Below, in pieces: positions 32,623-41,498 of a DNA stretch of 64,000 nt. Each line of letters starts with the position of its first letter. Position 1 is the stretch's first letter. A program made the position numbers and the translations under genes. Under the pieces are notes generated by a model. It was not told the origin of the DNA. It did not search any database and worked only from the letters and a program-made list of their open reading frames with translations. Origin of the DNA: Carboxydothermus pertinax (GTDB lineage: Bacteria; Bacillota; Z-2901; Carboxydothermales; Carboxydothermaceae); the NCBI RefSeq assembly GCF_001950255.1, contig NZ_BDJK01000006.1, positions 205,657 to 269,656 of the forward strand, read 5' to 3'.

Positions 32623-33651
32623 ATGGAAATTTACCGGATTATTGATGTTAATTTAAACCGGGCCCGGGAAGGAATCCGGGTGTTAGAGGAAGTAGCTCGC
32701 TTTGGTTTGGTGAGCAGGAAATTATTTGAGGAATTTAAACATTTGCGCCATTTTATCAAAGAAATAGAAAAAAGTCTTGCTGGAAATCCCTTGTGGTATC
32801 GGGATGCTCAAAACGACCCGGGACAGGAACTAAGCTCAGAGGAGATGGCGAGGAATAATTTGCGGGAGGTGGTGTTAGCTAACGCCAAAAGAGCTCAGGA
32901 AAGCCTGAGGGTTTTAGAAGAATTTGGGAAGCTGTTAGATGCTGCAATTGTCCTTAATGCCAAGAAAGCAAGGTTTTTACTTTATGAGCTGGAAAAAGAA
33001 GTTTTAACCTTAATTAAGCCTTCGGTGGATTTAACCTTATACGTACTTACCGATGATGTTTACCTTAACGAAGAAAAGTTCTGGAGGGTGGTCGAAGATT
33101 GCCTGAAAAATGGAGTGACAGCTTTCCAGTACCGGGCAAAAGGAAAAAAGGGAGCCGAAATGTACCGGGAGGGGTTAAGGCTGAAAGAGCTTTGTGCCAA
33201 ATATGGGGTTTCGTTTTTTGTAAACGACCGGCTGGATCTGGGGATTGCTTTAAATGCCGATGGGCTACATCTGGGACAGGAGGATTTACCCCTGGAGGTG
33301 GCAAGAAAGCATTTTCCCGGAAAAATTATCGGGCTTTCGGCTACCAATTATGAAGAAGGGGTTTTAGGAATAAAGGCAGGAGCCGATTATCTTGGGCTTG
33401 GGCCAATTTTTCCCACGCCCACCAAGGAAGATGCCGCACCGCCCTGTGGGGTAGAAGTGATTCAGAAGCTTAAAGAGGAGTTTCCCAATACTTCGGTAAT
33501 AGCTATTGGGGGTATTGATCAAGAAAAGGTTTCTGAGATTATTCGTGCCGGGGCCGATGGGATTGCGGTAATTTCGGCTGTATTTGGAGCAGAAAACCCG
33601 GCTCGGGCAGTTTATGAATTACGGGAAACAATAGTTAAAGCAAAGGAGTGA
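32623..33651 (+). CDS. thiE: ThiD2-ThiE fusion: thiamin-phosphate synthase with N-terminal ThiD2 domain
   Basis: This 342-residue protein begins with a ThiD2-type helical domain (residues 1-125, DVNLNRAREGIRVLEEVARF). A ThiE barrel follows: YVLTDDVYLNEEKFW, FFVNDRLDLGIALNADGLHLGQ, GPIFPTPTKEDA and AIGGIDQEKVSEIIRAGADG. ThiE joins HMP-PP to the thiazole phosphate; the ThiD2 domain is associated with HMP-P kinase activity. ATG 32623 follows GGGGAGGT after the riboswitch terminator, so the earlier in-frame codons within the leader are not used. Confidence 0.9.
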   Translation: MEIYRIIDVNLNRAREGIRVLEEVARFGLVSRKLFEEFKHLRHFIKEIEKSLAGNPLWYRDAQNDPGQELSSEEMARNNLREVVLANAKRAQESLRVLEEFGKLLDAAIVLNAKKARFLLYELEKEVLTLIKPSVDLTLYVLTDDVYLNEEKFWRVVEDCLKNGVTAFQYRAKGKKGAEMYREGLRLKELCAKYGVSFFVNDRLDLGIALNADGLHLGQEDLPLEVARKHFPGKIIGLSATNYEEGVLGIKAGADYLGLGPIFPTPTKEDAAPPCGVEVIQKLKEEFPNTSVIAIGGIDQEKVSEIIRAGADGIAVISAVFGAENPARAVYELRETIVKAKE

Positions 33652-33657
33652 AGGATA

Positions 33658-34947
33658 ATGACTCAACTTTTAAAAGCAAAAGAGGGAGTTATTACCAGGG
33701 AAATGGAAATAGTGGCTAGGGAGGAAGGAAAATCGCCGGAAGAAATCCGGCAAAAGGTAGCTCTGGGGGAAGTGGTAATACCAGCTAATGTTAATCACCA
33801 AAATTTACAGCCTAAAGGTATTGGGGCCGGACTAAAAGTAAAAGTTAATGCTAACCTTGGGACTTCGGAAAACCGCTGTTTTTATGAAGATGAACTAAAA
33901 AAATTAAAGGTGGCTATTAAAGCGGGAGCCGATGCAGTAATGGACTTAAGTACCGGCGGAAATCTTGATGAAATTAGAAGGGCGATTATAAAAGAAAGTT
34001 CGGTGCCGGTAGGGACCGTACCTTTATATCAGGCGGCAGCTGAAACGCTAAATAAATACGGTGATATAAGTCGTTTGGATCCGGAACTGCTGTTTGACGT
34101 TATCGAAAGACAAGCAGTTGACGGAGTTGACTTTATGACGGTGCATGTGGGGGTGACCCGGGAAATCCTTAAAGTTCTTGACCGGTTTCCCAGGGTAACG
34201 GAGGTGGTTAGTCGCGGTGGTTCTTTAACCATTGCCTGGATGGAAAAAAACGGAAGAGAAAATCCTTTGTATGAACAGTTCGATCGGCTTTTAGCTATTT
34301 GCCGGAAATACGACGTTACCATAAGCCTGGGGGACGGTTTAAGACCGGGAAGTATTGCGGATGCTACTGACCAGTTACAAATTATGGAATTAATGAAGCT
34401 CGGTGAACTGGTTAAGTATGCCCAAAATCAAGGCGTCCAGGTAATGGTGGAAGGCCCCGGGCATGTGCCCATCAATCAAATTGAAATGAATGTTAAACTT
34501 ATGAAGCGGCTTTGCGCTAATGCTCCCTTTTATGTATTAGGGCCACTGGTTACCGACATTGCTCCGGGATACGACCATATTACTGCGGCGATTGGTGGCG
34601 CCTGGGCTGCGTACTTTGGGGCGGATTTCCTCTGTTGTGTTACTCCAGCGGAGCATTTAGGATTGCCCACGGTGGAAGATGTAGAAGAAGGGGTAATTGC
34701 CTTAAAAATTGCCGCTCATGCAGCCGATTTGGCCCGGGGGAACCGGGAAGCATGGAACTGGGATTATGACATGAGTGTAGCTCGAAAAGAGTTAAACTGG
34801 GAACGGCAGTTTGAACTGGCAATAAATCCCGAACGGGCCAGGAAAATGCGAATAGAGCGCGGCTCTCAAGACATAAAGAGCTGTTCCATGTGCGGGGAAC
34901 TTTGTGCCATGAAAATTATGAATGAAAGGGGAGGAAAAAATGCTTGA
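33658..34947 (+). CDS. thiC: phosphomethylpyrimidine synthase ThiC
   Basis: This 429-residue radical SAM-type enzyme converts AIR to HMP-P. It has the ThiC core VKVNANLGTSENRCFYEDEL, GTVPLYQAA, the metal site MVEGPGHVPINQIE and the C-terminal cluster motif CSMCGELC. Its short N-terminus is typical of the thermophile/Firmicute form. The ATG lies six bases after the ThiD2E stop. Its end overlaps the start of thiM by eight bases, so the genes are translationally coupled. Confidence 0.97.
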   Translation: MTQLLKAKEGVITREMEIVAREEGKSPEEIRQKVALGEVVIPANVNHQNLQPKGIGAGLKVKVNANLGTSENRCFYEDELKKLKVAIKAGADAVMDLSTGGNLDEIRRAIIKESSVPVGTVPLYQAAAETLNKYGDISRLDPELLFDVIERQAVDGVDFMTVHVGVTREILKVLDRFPRVTEVVSRGGSLTIAWMEKNGRENPLYEQFDRLLAICRKYDVTISLGDGLRPGSIADATDQLQIMELMKLGELVKYAQNQGVQVMVEGPGHVPINQIEMNVKLMKRLCANAPFYVLGPLVTDIAPGYDHITAAIGGAWAAYFGADFLCCVTPAEHLGLPTVEDVEEGVIALKIAAHAADLARGNREAWNWDYDMSVARKELNWERQFELAINPERARKMRIERGSQDIKSCSMCGELCAMKIMNERGGKNA

Positions 34948-35743
34948 AACGTTATGGGAAATCCGGGAGAAGGCCCTGGGCTTATCTCCTCTGGTGGTAA
35001 ATTTAACCAATAATGTGGTGACTAATTTTACCGCAAACGTACTTTTAGCGGCCGGGGCTTCGCCGATCATGTCGGAGGGGATAGAAGAAGCTGACGATTT
35101 AGTCAAAATTGCTAATGCAGTAGTCATAAATATCGGAACCCTTCACTCCCGTCAGGTTGAGTATTTTAAGAAAGCAGTTTATTTAGCCAATAAATATCAA
35201 AAGCCTTTGCTGTTAGACCCGGTGGGTTTGGGAGCAACTAATTATCGTAATGATACGGTATTTGAACTGTTAGCTACCGGCAATTTTACTTTGATTCGGG
35301 GCAATTACGGAGAGATAAGTTTTTTGGCGGGAAACTCTTCTCAGGTAAAAGGGGTGGACAGTCAAACTTCCGATTTTGCAGCCGAAAATCTTACAGAAGT
35401 GGCTAAACGCTACAAAACTGTTCTGGTAGCAACTGGGCCGGTAGATTACGTTATTGCTGAAGGAGAATTGTATTTAAACAGTACCGGGGATATAATGCTT
35501 CAAAAAGTTACCGGAACCGGGTGTGCTCTAACCTCATTAATTGGTGCTTTTGTTGGGGTAACTGATGAACCGGCTCTTGCGGCCTTAGCGGCTTTAGCTT
35601 TTTACGGAGCGGCTTCCGAAAAAGCCCGGAAAATAAGTGCCGGTCCCGGGAGTTTTCTGGTAAATTTTGTAGATTCTCTTTATAATTTAACTAAAGAAGA
35701 GTTTTTGAAGTTAACTACGGAAAAAGTTCAAGTGTTACGGTGA
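34940..35743 (+). CDS. thiM: hydroxyethylthiazole kinase ThiM
   Basis: This 267-residue ribokinase-like enzyme phosphorylates 4-methyl-5-hydroxyethylthiazole for salvage. The motifs PLVVNLTNNVVTNFTANVLL, LDPVGLGATNYR, IRGNYGEI and the catalytic VTGTGCALTSLIGAFV are typical. ATG 34940 is chosen for GGGGAGG at 34928-34934; an earlier ATG at 34922 lies inside the ribosome-site region and thiC. No thiG or thiS is in this window, so thiazole synthesis would rely on genes elsewhere. Confidence 0.95.
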   Translation: MLETLWEIREKALGLSPLVVNLTNNVVTNFTANVLLAAGASPIMSEGIEEADDLVKIANAVVINIGTLHSRQVEYFKKAVYLANKYQKPLLLDPVGLGATNYRNDTVFELLATGNFTLIRGNYGEISFLAGNSSQVKGVDSQTSDFAAENLTEVAKRYKTVLVATGPVDYVIAEGELYLNSTGDIMLQKVTGTGCALTSLIGAFVGVTDEPALAALAALAFYGAASEKARKISAGPGSFLVNFVDSLYNLTKEEFLKLTTEKVQVLR

Positions 35744-36729
35744 GAAAAATGGAAGTTACAAAGATTGGGGAAGAAGGGATTATAGCTATTGCCCAGAAAG
35801 CTACTGAAGTATCTTCCGGGGTTATTTTGGGAATCGGGGATGATGCAGCGGTAGTTGAAATTAAGGGAAAGCTCCTTGTTACCACTGACTTATTGGTGGA
35901 AAACGTCCATTTTAAGCGAAATTACACGAAGCCGGAAATATTGGGGAAAAAGGCTTTAGCGGTAAATTTAAGCGACATTGCGGCAATGGGAGGTATACCT
36001 CGCTTTTGTCTGGTGAGCCTGGCTTTGCCCAAAACCACTGAAGTTAATTTTGTTGAAGGCTTTTACCAGGGATTAAAAAGTATGGCTAAAGAGTATGGGG
36101 TTACTTTAATTGGTGGCGATACTACCGGAGCTGGCAGCGAAATAATGGTGGCGGTCACGGTCCTGGGGGAAGCCTTAGAAGAAGGAGTTTTAACCCGAAG
36201 CGGAGCAAAACCCGGGGATGGGGTATATGTCTCCGGTTATCTCGGAGATAGCGCGGCAGGGCTTTATTTGCTTTTAAAGGAAAAATTGGGTTTATTGCCG
36301 GAAGAAGTGGAAAAATATCTGATTTCCCGGCACTTGGAACCCGAACCCAGATTGGAGTTAGGCCAGCTTCTCTGCCGTGAAAAATTTGCTACTTCTACCA
36401 ATGATTTAAGTGACGGTCTTGTGAAAAAACTTCAGGAAATAGCGCGGTCTTCCGGGGTTGAAATTACGATTAACCGGGAGAAAATACCTTTGTCTTTTGC
36501 TCTTTTAACATTCTGCCAGCAATTTACCTTAAAACCTTTGGATTTGGCTTTACACGGCGGCGAAGATTATGAACTTTTGTTTACTGTGCCTGCCGAAAAG
36601 GAGGAAGAGCTTTTTAAACTGGACTTACCGCTGTTTAAAATTGGTATGGTTACGGGATATGATGAGCGGGGAAGGGTAAAAGCTGAAGATGGGGTAGTCT
36701 TGCAGGATAGGGGTTTCCAGCATTTTTAA
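35740..36729 (+). CDS. thiL: thiamin-monophosphate kinase ThiL
   Basis: This 329-residue PurM-like kinase makes thiamin pyrophosphate, the riboswitch ligand. Motifs include GIGDDAAVVEIKGKLLVTTD, NLSDIAAMGGIPRFCLVSLA, GGDTTGAGSEI, STNDLSDGL and the late HGGEDYELLFT. The GTG start overlaps the thiM stop by four bases; ATG 35749 is an alternative. It is the last gene of the thiamin operon. Confidence 0.95.
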   Translation: MRKMEVTKIGEEGIIAIAQKATEVSSGVILGIGDDAAVVEIKGKLLVTTDLLVENVHFKRNYTKPEILGKKALAVNLSDIAAMGGIPRFCLVSLALPKTTEVNFVEGFYQGLKSMAKEYGVTLIGGDTTGAGSEIMVAVTVLGEALEEGVLTRSGAKPGDGVYVSGYLGDSAAGLYLLLKEKLGLLPEEVEKYLISRHLEPEPRLELGQLLCREKFATSTNDLSDGLVKKLQEIARSSGVEITINREKIPLSFALLTFCQQFTLKPLDLALHGGEDYELLFTVPAEKEEELFKLDLPLFKIGMVTGYDERGRVKAEDGVVLQDRGFQHF

Positions 36730-36747
36730 TTCTGAGGTGGAAGATAT

Positions 36748-37671
36748 TTGCGCAGGGTAAAAATTATTTTTTTAACTTTTTTACTGGCAATTACCTTAAC
36801 TAAAGCTTTTGCCAGTGCAGCTTCTCCGGCAAAGGAAATTAAACTTGTCTTTTTGGGGGATGTCTTAGCCGGCGGCAACTTAAATTATTACTACCAAAGA
36901 TACGGCTATGATTATCCCTGGCAGAAGGTTAAAAAGTATTTTCAGGGTAAGCTTGTTTTTGCCAATTTAGAAAGCTGTATTTCTCTTCGGGGAAAGCCCG
37001 AAAAGAAAAAATACACTTTTCGGGGGCGACCGGAATTTTTAAAGGCTATGAAAAAGGCAGGAGTTACGGCGGTTTCGGTTGCTAATAACCACTCTGCGGA
37101 TTATGGGCTAATAAGTCTTTATGATACCCTTGGCTACTTACGTCAAGAAGGGATTTACTACTCAGGAGCAGGAAGAGATGTTTATATCACGGAAATCCCC
37201 TGGCAGGGATATAAAATTGGTTTTCTTGCTTTTTCCCGGGTTATTCCTTCAACTGCCTGGGTGGCAAGCCCCAAAAAAACGGGAGTTTGGTCTATTTATG
37301 AGCCGAATGTAAGTAAAGTATTAAAATTAATTCATGAAAATGATGCTAAATACGATCTATTAGTGGTAAGCGTTCACTGGGGGGTGGAAAGGGATTTAAC
37401 TCCAAATCCACCTGAAATAAAACTTGCCCATAAACTGGTTGAAGCGGGAGCCGATGTGGTGATGGGCCATCATCCGCATGTAGTGCAAAGGTATGAAATC
37501 TATAAAGGTAGACCAATCTTTTACAGCCTGGGTAACTTTATATTTACTTCCAATAGTAATAAAGAAACTGCAAAAACTGTTATTGTTGAAGCGGTATTTA
37601 CGGGAAGGAAACTAAAAAGTGTGGATGTTAGGTATGGAGAAATGAAAAGAGGCCAGCCGGTCATTAAATAA
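36748..37671 (+). CDS. secreted CapA-family (poly-gamma-glutamate/capsule) metallophosphatase-like protein
   Basis: This 307-residue protein starts with a signal peptide (basic RRVK, hydrophobic IIFLTFLLAITL, cleavage near AFASA). The PGA_cap fold follows: KLVFLGDVLAGG, FANLESCIS, VSVANNHSADYG, SVHWGVERD and MGHHPHVVQ, all metal-ligand motifs of the calcineurin-like superfamily. Homologues take part in polyglutamate or polysaccharide capsule retention. TTG 36748 follows GAGGTGG. It lies 18 bases after thiL but is probably functionally unrelated. Confidence 0.88.
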   Translation: MRRVKIIFLTFLLAITLTKAFASAASPAKEIKLVFLGDVLAGGNLNYYYQRYGYDYPWQKVKKYFQGKLVFANLESCISLRGKPEKKKYTFRGRPEFLKAMKKAGVTAVSVANNHSADYGLISLYDTLGYLRQEGIYYSGAGRDVYITEIPWQGYKIGFLAFSRVIPSTAWVASPKKTGVWSIYEPNVSKVLKLIHENDAKYDLLVVSVHWGVERDLTPNPPEIKLAHKLVEAGADVVMGHHPHVVQRYEIYKGRPIFYSLGNFIFTSNSNKETAKTVIVEAVFTGRKLKSVDVRYGEMKRGQPVIK

Positions 37672-37700
37672 TAATCCCCGGTTTTTACCGGGGATTATTC
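37670..37700. terminator. bidirectional terminator
   Basis: AATAATCCCCGG and CCGGGGATTATT form a 12-bp stem between the convergent CapA-like gene (plus) and trpB2 (minus). A short T-rich run lies in the loop. Confidence 0.75.
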
Positions 37701-37701
37701 C

Positions 37702-38979
37702 TTAATCCTTCAGTTTGCCAGCAAGATAGGCTTCATACGCGGACAAGTCAAAATAGCCGTGCCCGCTTAAATTAAAGACAATAGTTTTAGCAACACCTTC
37801 TTCCCGGCATTTAATTGCTTCATCAATAGCTGCGGCGATAGCGTGGGAAGATTCCGGTGCCGGGATGATGCCTTCGGTACGGGCAAAGTTTACTCCAGCT
37901 TCAAATACCTTTAACTGGGGATAAGCTTTAGCTGAAATAATTTTATTTTTGTAAAGAAGGCTTACCAAAGGTGAATCGCCGTGGTACCGAAGTCCTCCCG
38001 CATGGATGCCCGGTGGGATAAAATCGTAGCCTAAAGTATACATCGGCATTTTAGGAGTAAGTCCGGCAACATCGCCAAAGTCGTATTTATATTCCCCTTC
38101 GGTAAGAGTTGGGCAGGCCTTTGGCTCTACAGCAATTATTTCAATATCTTCACCTTTTAATTTTTCCCGCACAAAAGGAAAGGTAAAGCCACCAAAGTTA
38201 CTGCCACCACCCACGCAGGCAATCAAGACATCGGGCTTTTCTCCTAAAAGGGATAATTCCTCATAAACCTCTTGCCCGATTACCGTCTGGTGTAAAAGGA
38301 CGTGGTCCAAAACACTTCCTAGAGCGTACTTGGTCTTGGGGTCACTCATAGCTACTTCTACCGCTTCGCTGATCGCTATCCCAAGGCTTCCCGGAGAATT
38401 AGGGTCAGCTTCTAAAACCTTACGTCCGGCAGCAGTTTCCGGGCTTGGGCTTTTTACCACCCGGGCACCGAAAGTTTCCATGAAAATCCTCCGGTACGGC
38501 TTTTGGTCATAGCTTATACCCACCATATATACGGTTAACTTCAGCCCGAAAAAATTGGCAGCATAAGCTAAAGCGCTACCCCACTGACCGGCTCCGGTTT
38601 CGGTGGTAAGCTGTTCGGTTCCATCCAGCATATTGAAATAAGCCTGGGCTAGAGCGGTATTAAGCTTGTGACTGCCGGAAGCGTTGGTACCTTCATATTT
38701 AAAGTAAATTTTGGCGGGAGTATTTAGAAACTTTTCTAACTTTTTAGCCCTTTTAAGTGGGGTTGGACGGTACTCGGCGTAAGCTTCCCGGACTTTTTCG
38801 GGAATTTCAATGAAACGTTCGGTAGAAATCTCCTGTTCAATTAAACTTTTAGGAAAAAGACCTTCTAAATCCGCTGGCGAGATGGACTTGCCGGTAACAG
38901 GATGAAGAGGCGGGGGTGGAAGTTCGGGTAAATCAGCTTTAAGGTTGTAGTAATACTTGGGTAAACTTACCTTGCTCAT
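37702..38979 (-). CDS. trpB: tryptophan synthase beta-like protein TrpB2
   Basis: This 425-residue fold-type II PLP enzyme of the TrpB2 branch has an N-terminal extension ([17 protein letters not shown]) absent from TrpB1. The PLP lysine is in [10 protein letters not shown], the phosphate loop in [11 protein letters not shown], and [12 protein letters not shown] is conserved. TrpB2 makes tryptophan from indole and serine or works as a serine deaminase. No trpA adjoins it. ATG 38979 lies behind GAGGTGAG on the minus strand. Confidence 0.92.
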   Translation of the reverse strand: MSKVSLPKYYYNLKADLPELPPPPLHPVTGKSISPADLEGLFPKSLIEQEISTERFIEIPEKVREAYAEYRPTPLKRAKKLEKFLNTPAKIYFKYEGTNASGSHKLNTALAQAYFNMLDGTEQLTTETGAGQWGSALAYAANFFGLKLTVYMVGISYDQKPYRRIFMETFGARVVKSPSPETAAGRKVLEADPNSPGSLGIAISEAVEVAMSDPKTKYALGSVLDHVLLHQTVIGQEVYEELSLLGEKPDVLIACVGGGSNFGGFTFPFVREKLKGEDIEIIAVEPKACPTLTEGEYKYDFGDVAGLTPKMPMYTLGYDFIPPGIHAGGLRYHGDSPLVSLLYKNKIISAKAYPQLKVFEAGVNFARTEGIIPAPESSHAIAAAIDEAIKCREEGVAKTIVFNLSGHGYFDLSAYEAYLAGKLKD

Positions 38980-39012
38980 CTAAACTCACCTCATCTAATA
39001 TTAATTTCTACC

Positions 39013-39042
39013 ATTATAGCAATTTGGTGCAAAAATTGGCAA
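39013..39042 (-). promoter_or_regulatory. sigma-A promoter of trpB2
   Basis: On the minus strand TTGCCA (39042-39037), an 18-base spacer and TATAAT (39018-39013). The transcript leader is only about 25 bases, so no T-box or trp leader is possible. Confidence 0.7.
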
Positions 39043-39175
39043 GGAAATTTTAAAAATTTCTCGAAAAGTTAATTAATCCTGGTTCGGTACCATGGCAGGG
39101 TTGCGGTCAATGTTTAAAAGTATTAAACTTTAAAGTAGACCTAATTATTATCCAGATTATTATCCAGGAGGGGAT

Positions 39176-39703
39176 ATGATGGAAAAATTTATGGAAGTTT
39201 TAAACACCAGACGCAGCATTAGAAAATTTCTTGATCATCCGGTGGAAAAGGAGAAAATTTTAAAAATCCTGGAAGCCGGAATGAATGCGCCTTCGGCAGG
39301 TAACGAACAACCCTGGCATTTTGTGGTGGTAACCGACCGGCAAAAAATGCTGGCAATGAAAGAAAAACATCCTTATGCGGCAATGCTTTCCGAGGCAGCG
39401 GCGGTTATTGCCGTGGTTGCTGACCCTAAGCTTTTAAAATATCCCGGTCCTGGGCAGGAATTGTGGGTTCAGGACCTGTCTGCAGCAACGGAAAATATTC
39501 TCCTTGCTATACACGCTCTAGGGTTAGGCGGTGTTTGGCTGGCAGTACATCCTTATGAAGAGCGGGAGCGCGAAATAGCTAAAATTTTAGAAATTCCCGA
39601 AGGATACCGGATTTTAAACTTAATAGCTTTGGGTTATCCCAACCAAACACCCGATACGACTACGCGATTTAAAGAAGTAAGGATTCATTGGGAAAAATGG
39701 TAA
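39176..39703 (+). CDS. nitroreductase-family FMN oxidoreductase
   Basis: This 175-residue protein has the FMN-binding N-terminus NTRRSIRKFLDHPVEKE, the APSAGNEQPWHFVVV motif, the DLSAATENILLAIHALGLGG middle helix and a C-terminal LIALGYPN. It reduces nitro or quinone compounds with NAD(P)H, probably as a homodimer. Start ATG 39176 follows CAGGAGGGG. A shortened and decayed second copy lies at 41349-41429. Confidence 0.9.
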   Translation: MMEKFMEVLNTRRSIRKFLDHPVEKEKILKILEAGMNAPSAGNEQPWHFVVVTDRQKMLAMKEKHPYAAMLSEAAAVIAVVADPKLLKYPGPGQELWVQDLSAATENILLAIHALGLGGVWLAVHPYEEREREIAKILEIPEGYRILNLIALGYPNQTPDTTTRFKEVRIHWEKW

Positions 39704-39732
39704 ACTTCCCGGCAAAACCGGGAAGTTTTTTT
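39703..39732 (+). terminator. nitroreductase terminator
   Basis: AACTTCCCGG and CCGGGAAGTT, followed by eight Ts. The same hairpin is duplicated at 41429-41459. Confidence 0.88.
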
Positions 39733-39957
39733 TGCCCAAAACCTTTTAGTTAGAGGGATTAGGGGATAAAGTGGTTTTTGGAGCTATTTTTATTGTTTAT
39801 TTTTGATTTTGGTAGTTTAGGTTGGATAGTAAAGGTTTTTCCATTAAAAGGGATAGTGATGGAATGGGATAGCGAAGGAAAATATTATAAATAATTTTTA
39901 TGAGGATTGTTCCGAAGGCCATGTGGTTATGCGCTAAAATATTGGTCCTATACGGTC
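39733..39957 (+). other. 225-bp non-coding region
   Basis: AT-rich sequence between the nitroreductase terminator and the LysR gene with runs such as GGATAGTGATGGAATGGGATAG. No coding frame or recognisable repeat is seen. It may be decayed coding DNA. Confidence 0.35.
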
Positions 39958-39985
39958 AAGACACCTCATCCATGGCGTCTTTTTA
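39958..39985 (+). terminator. hairpin with T-run next to LysR stop
   Basis: AAGACACC (39958-39965) pairs with GGCGTCTT (39974-39981; one G-T pair), followed by five Ts ending at 39984. It points along the plus strand and could stop readthrough into the antisense of the LysR gene. Confidence 0.4.
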
Positions 39986-40885
39986 TGTGCTACATTTTGG
40001 GGTCAGCCTTTCTTGTAACAGGCGCAAAAAGGCCTGAACCGGGGCTGAGGGTTTATTATCTTTATGACGTAGCAGTTTAATTTCTCTTCTTATGGTTAAT
40101 TCAGGAATTTTAAGTATATGCAGGCGCCCGGCGCAAACTTCTTGGTCGATGACAAACCTTGATAATAGGGCAATGCCCAGGTTGGCGGCCACTGCCTGTT
40201 TAATTGCCTCTAGGCTGCTAAACTGCATTGCTACCTTGATTTTTTTGCCCAGTTGTTGTAATCGCTGTTCTAAAGCAATTCGTGTGCTGGATCCAGGTTC
40301 CCGTAAAATAAAGGGTTCGGTCAAAATTTGGTCCAAGGTAACCGCTGACTTGCGGGCTAGAAGATGATCTTCAGCAACGACTATAACTAATTCATCGTGG
40401 GTTATGGTTTTTGCCTCAATTTGAGGATGAACAATTCCTTCGCCGCCACAGAAAGCAATTTCCAGCTCATGGTGCAGTAGCTTTTGTTCAATTTCATGGG
40501 AGTTGCTTATATCTAATACTACTTCAATGCCTGGATAGAGCTTGCGATATTGTCCTAATATCTCGGGTAATACATAAATGCCGGGAGTTGTACTGGCTCC
40601 CACCAACAAACGGCCTTTGCCCAATCCCTTTAAATCCCGGAGTGTATTTTCTGCTTCCTCTAACTGGTTAAAAATTTTTGTAGTGTATCGATACAGAGTT
40701 TGCCCGGCTTCGGTTAAATAGACTTTTCGGCCCAATTTTTGAAATAATTCTAAGCCGAGCTCCTGTTCCAGATTTTTTATTTGAACAGAAATGGTTGGTT
40801 GACTAATCAGTAATTCTTCTGCCGCTTTAGTAAACCCTTGGTGCTTAGCAACAGTATGAAAGACTTTTAGATAGTTTAAATTCAT
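39983..40885 (-). CDS. LysR-family transcriptional regulator
   Basis: This 300-residue LTTR has an N-terminal winged HTH (NYLKVFHTVAKHQGFTKAAE, then LLISQPTISVQIKNLEQELG) and a periplasmic-binding-like effector domain (LLVGASTTPGIYVLPEILGQ). It most resembles the CysB/CbbR branch. I start at ATG 40885 because AGGTG is eight bases upstream on the minus strand. It diverges from the CGGC-domain gene, a typical LTTR target arrangement. Confidence 0.93.
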   Translation of the reverse strand: MNLNYLKVFHTVAKHQGFTKAAEELLISQPTISVQIKNLEQELGLELFQKLGRKVYLTEAGQTLYRYTTKIFNQLEEAENTLRDLKGLGKGRLLVGASTTPGIYVLPEILGQYRKLYPGIEVVLDISNSHEIEQKLLHHELEIAFCGGEGIVHPQIEAKTITHDELVIVVAEDHLLARKSAVTLDQILTEPFILREPGSSTRIALEQRLQQLGKKIKVAMQFSSLEAIKQAVAANLGIALLSRFVIDQEVCAGRLHILKIPELTIRREIKLLRHKDNKPSAPVQAFLRLLQERLTPKCST

Positions 40886-40999
40886 TCTGCACACACCTGG
40901 CTTACATAGATATTTTCAATTGATAACATTGAAAAGATATATTTATATTATAATTCATTTTTCGATAAAATTAAAGCAAAAAACAAGGGGGAAGTGCAG

Positions 41000-41332
41000 A
41001 TGAAGGTAGGTATTATTCGTTGTCAACAGACAGAAGATATGTGCCCCGGCAATACTGACTTTGCCGTGGCGCGGGAGAACAAGGGCGTGTTTGCCACTAG
41101 CAATGAGCCTGTTGAGGTGATCGGTTTTGTTTCCTGCGGCGGTTGCCCGGGGAAGAAGAGCGTTACTCGGGCGGAAATGATGGTAAACCGGGGGGCGCAA
41201 GTGGTTGTGTTGGCATCTTGTATAACGAGAGGGAATCCGATCGGTTTTGCCTGTCCCCATCGAGATAACATATTGGCAGCAATTAAAAAAAGAATTGGAG
41301 AAAAAGCGGAAATCTGGGATTGGACTCATTAA
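41000..41332 (+). CDS. CGGC-domain Cys-rich protein
   Basis: This 110-residue protein carries the CGGC signature (GFVSCGGCPGKKS) plus Cys in GIIRCQQTEDMCPG, LASCITRG and GFACPH. These are thought to bind a metal or Fe-S cluster. Function is unknown. ATG 41000 is chosen for AAGGGGGA at 40985-40992. It is divergent from LysR and probably controlled by it. Its stop is 16 bases before a decayed nitroreductase copy. Confidence 0.82.
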   Translation: MKVGIIRCQQTEDMCPGNTDFAVARENKGVFATSNEPVEVIGFVSCGGCPGKKSVTRAEMMVNRGAQVVVLASCITRGNPIGFACPHRDNILAAIKKRIGEKAEIWDWTH

Positions 41333-41348
41333 AAATATCTGAAAATTT

Positions 41349-41429
41349 ATGGAAGTTTTAAATACCCGGCAAACTCCCAATACGACTATACGCTTCAAAG
41401 AAGTAAGGATTCATTGGGAAAAATGGTAA
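41349..41429 (+). pseudogene. internally deleted nitroreductase remnant
   Basis: This 26-codon frame joins the nitroreductase N-terminus (MEVLNTR) to its C-terminus (QTPNTTIRFKEVRIHWEKW) in frame, losing about 140 residues. Relative to the intact gene at 39176-39703 it has silent and missense changes near the junction but is then identical for about 60 bases, including the terminator. It has no ribosome site and is surely non-functional. Confidence 0.85.
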
Positions 41430-41460
41430 ACTTCCCGGCAAAACCGGGAAGTTTTTTTTA
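41429..41460 (+). terminator. duplicate terminator after nitroreductase remnant
   Basis: AACTTCCCGG (41429-41438) and CCGGGAAGTT (41444-41453) with a T-run, identical to that at 39703-39732. Confidence 0.85.
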
Positions 41461-41498
41461 AATATCAAATGCGATAAGATTATGTTAGAGGTGATAGG

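Noticed and set aside
39733..39957. Possible small gene between nitroreductase and LysR
   Set aside because: No frame with a ribosome site and no recognisable protein on either strand.
40955..41398. Antisense ORF opposite the CGGC-domain gene
   Set aside because: No ribosome site and no recognisable domain; the plus-strand gene carries the CGGC signature.
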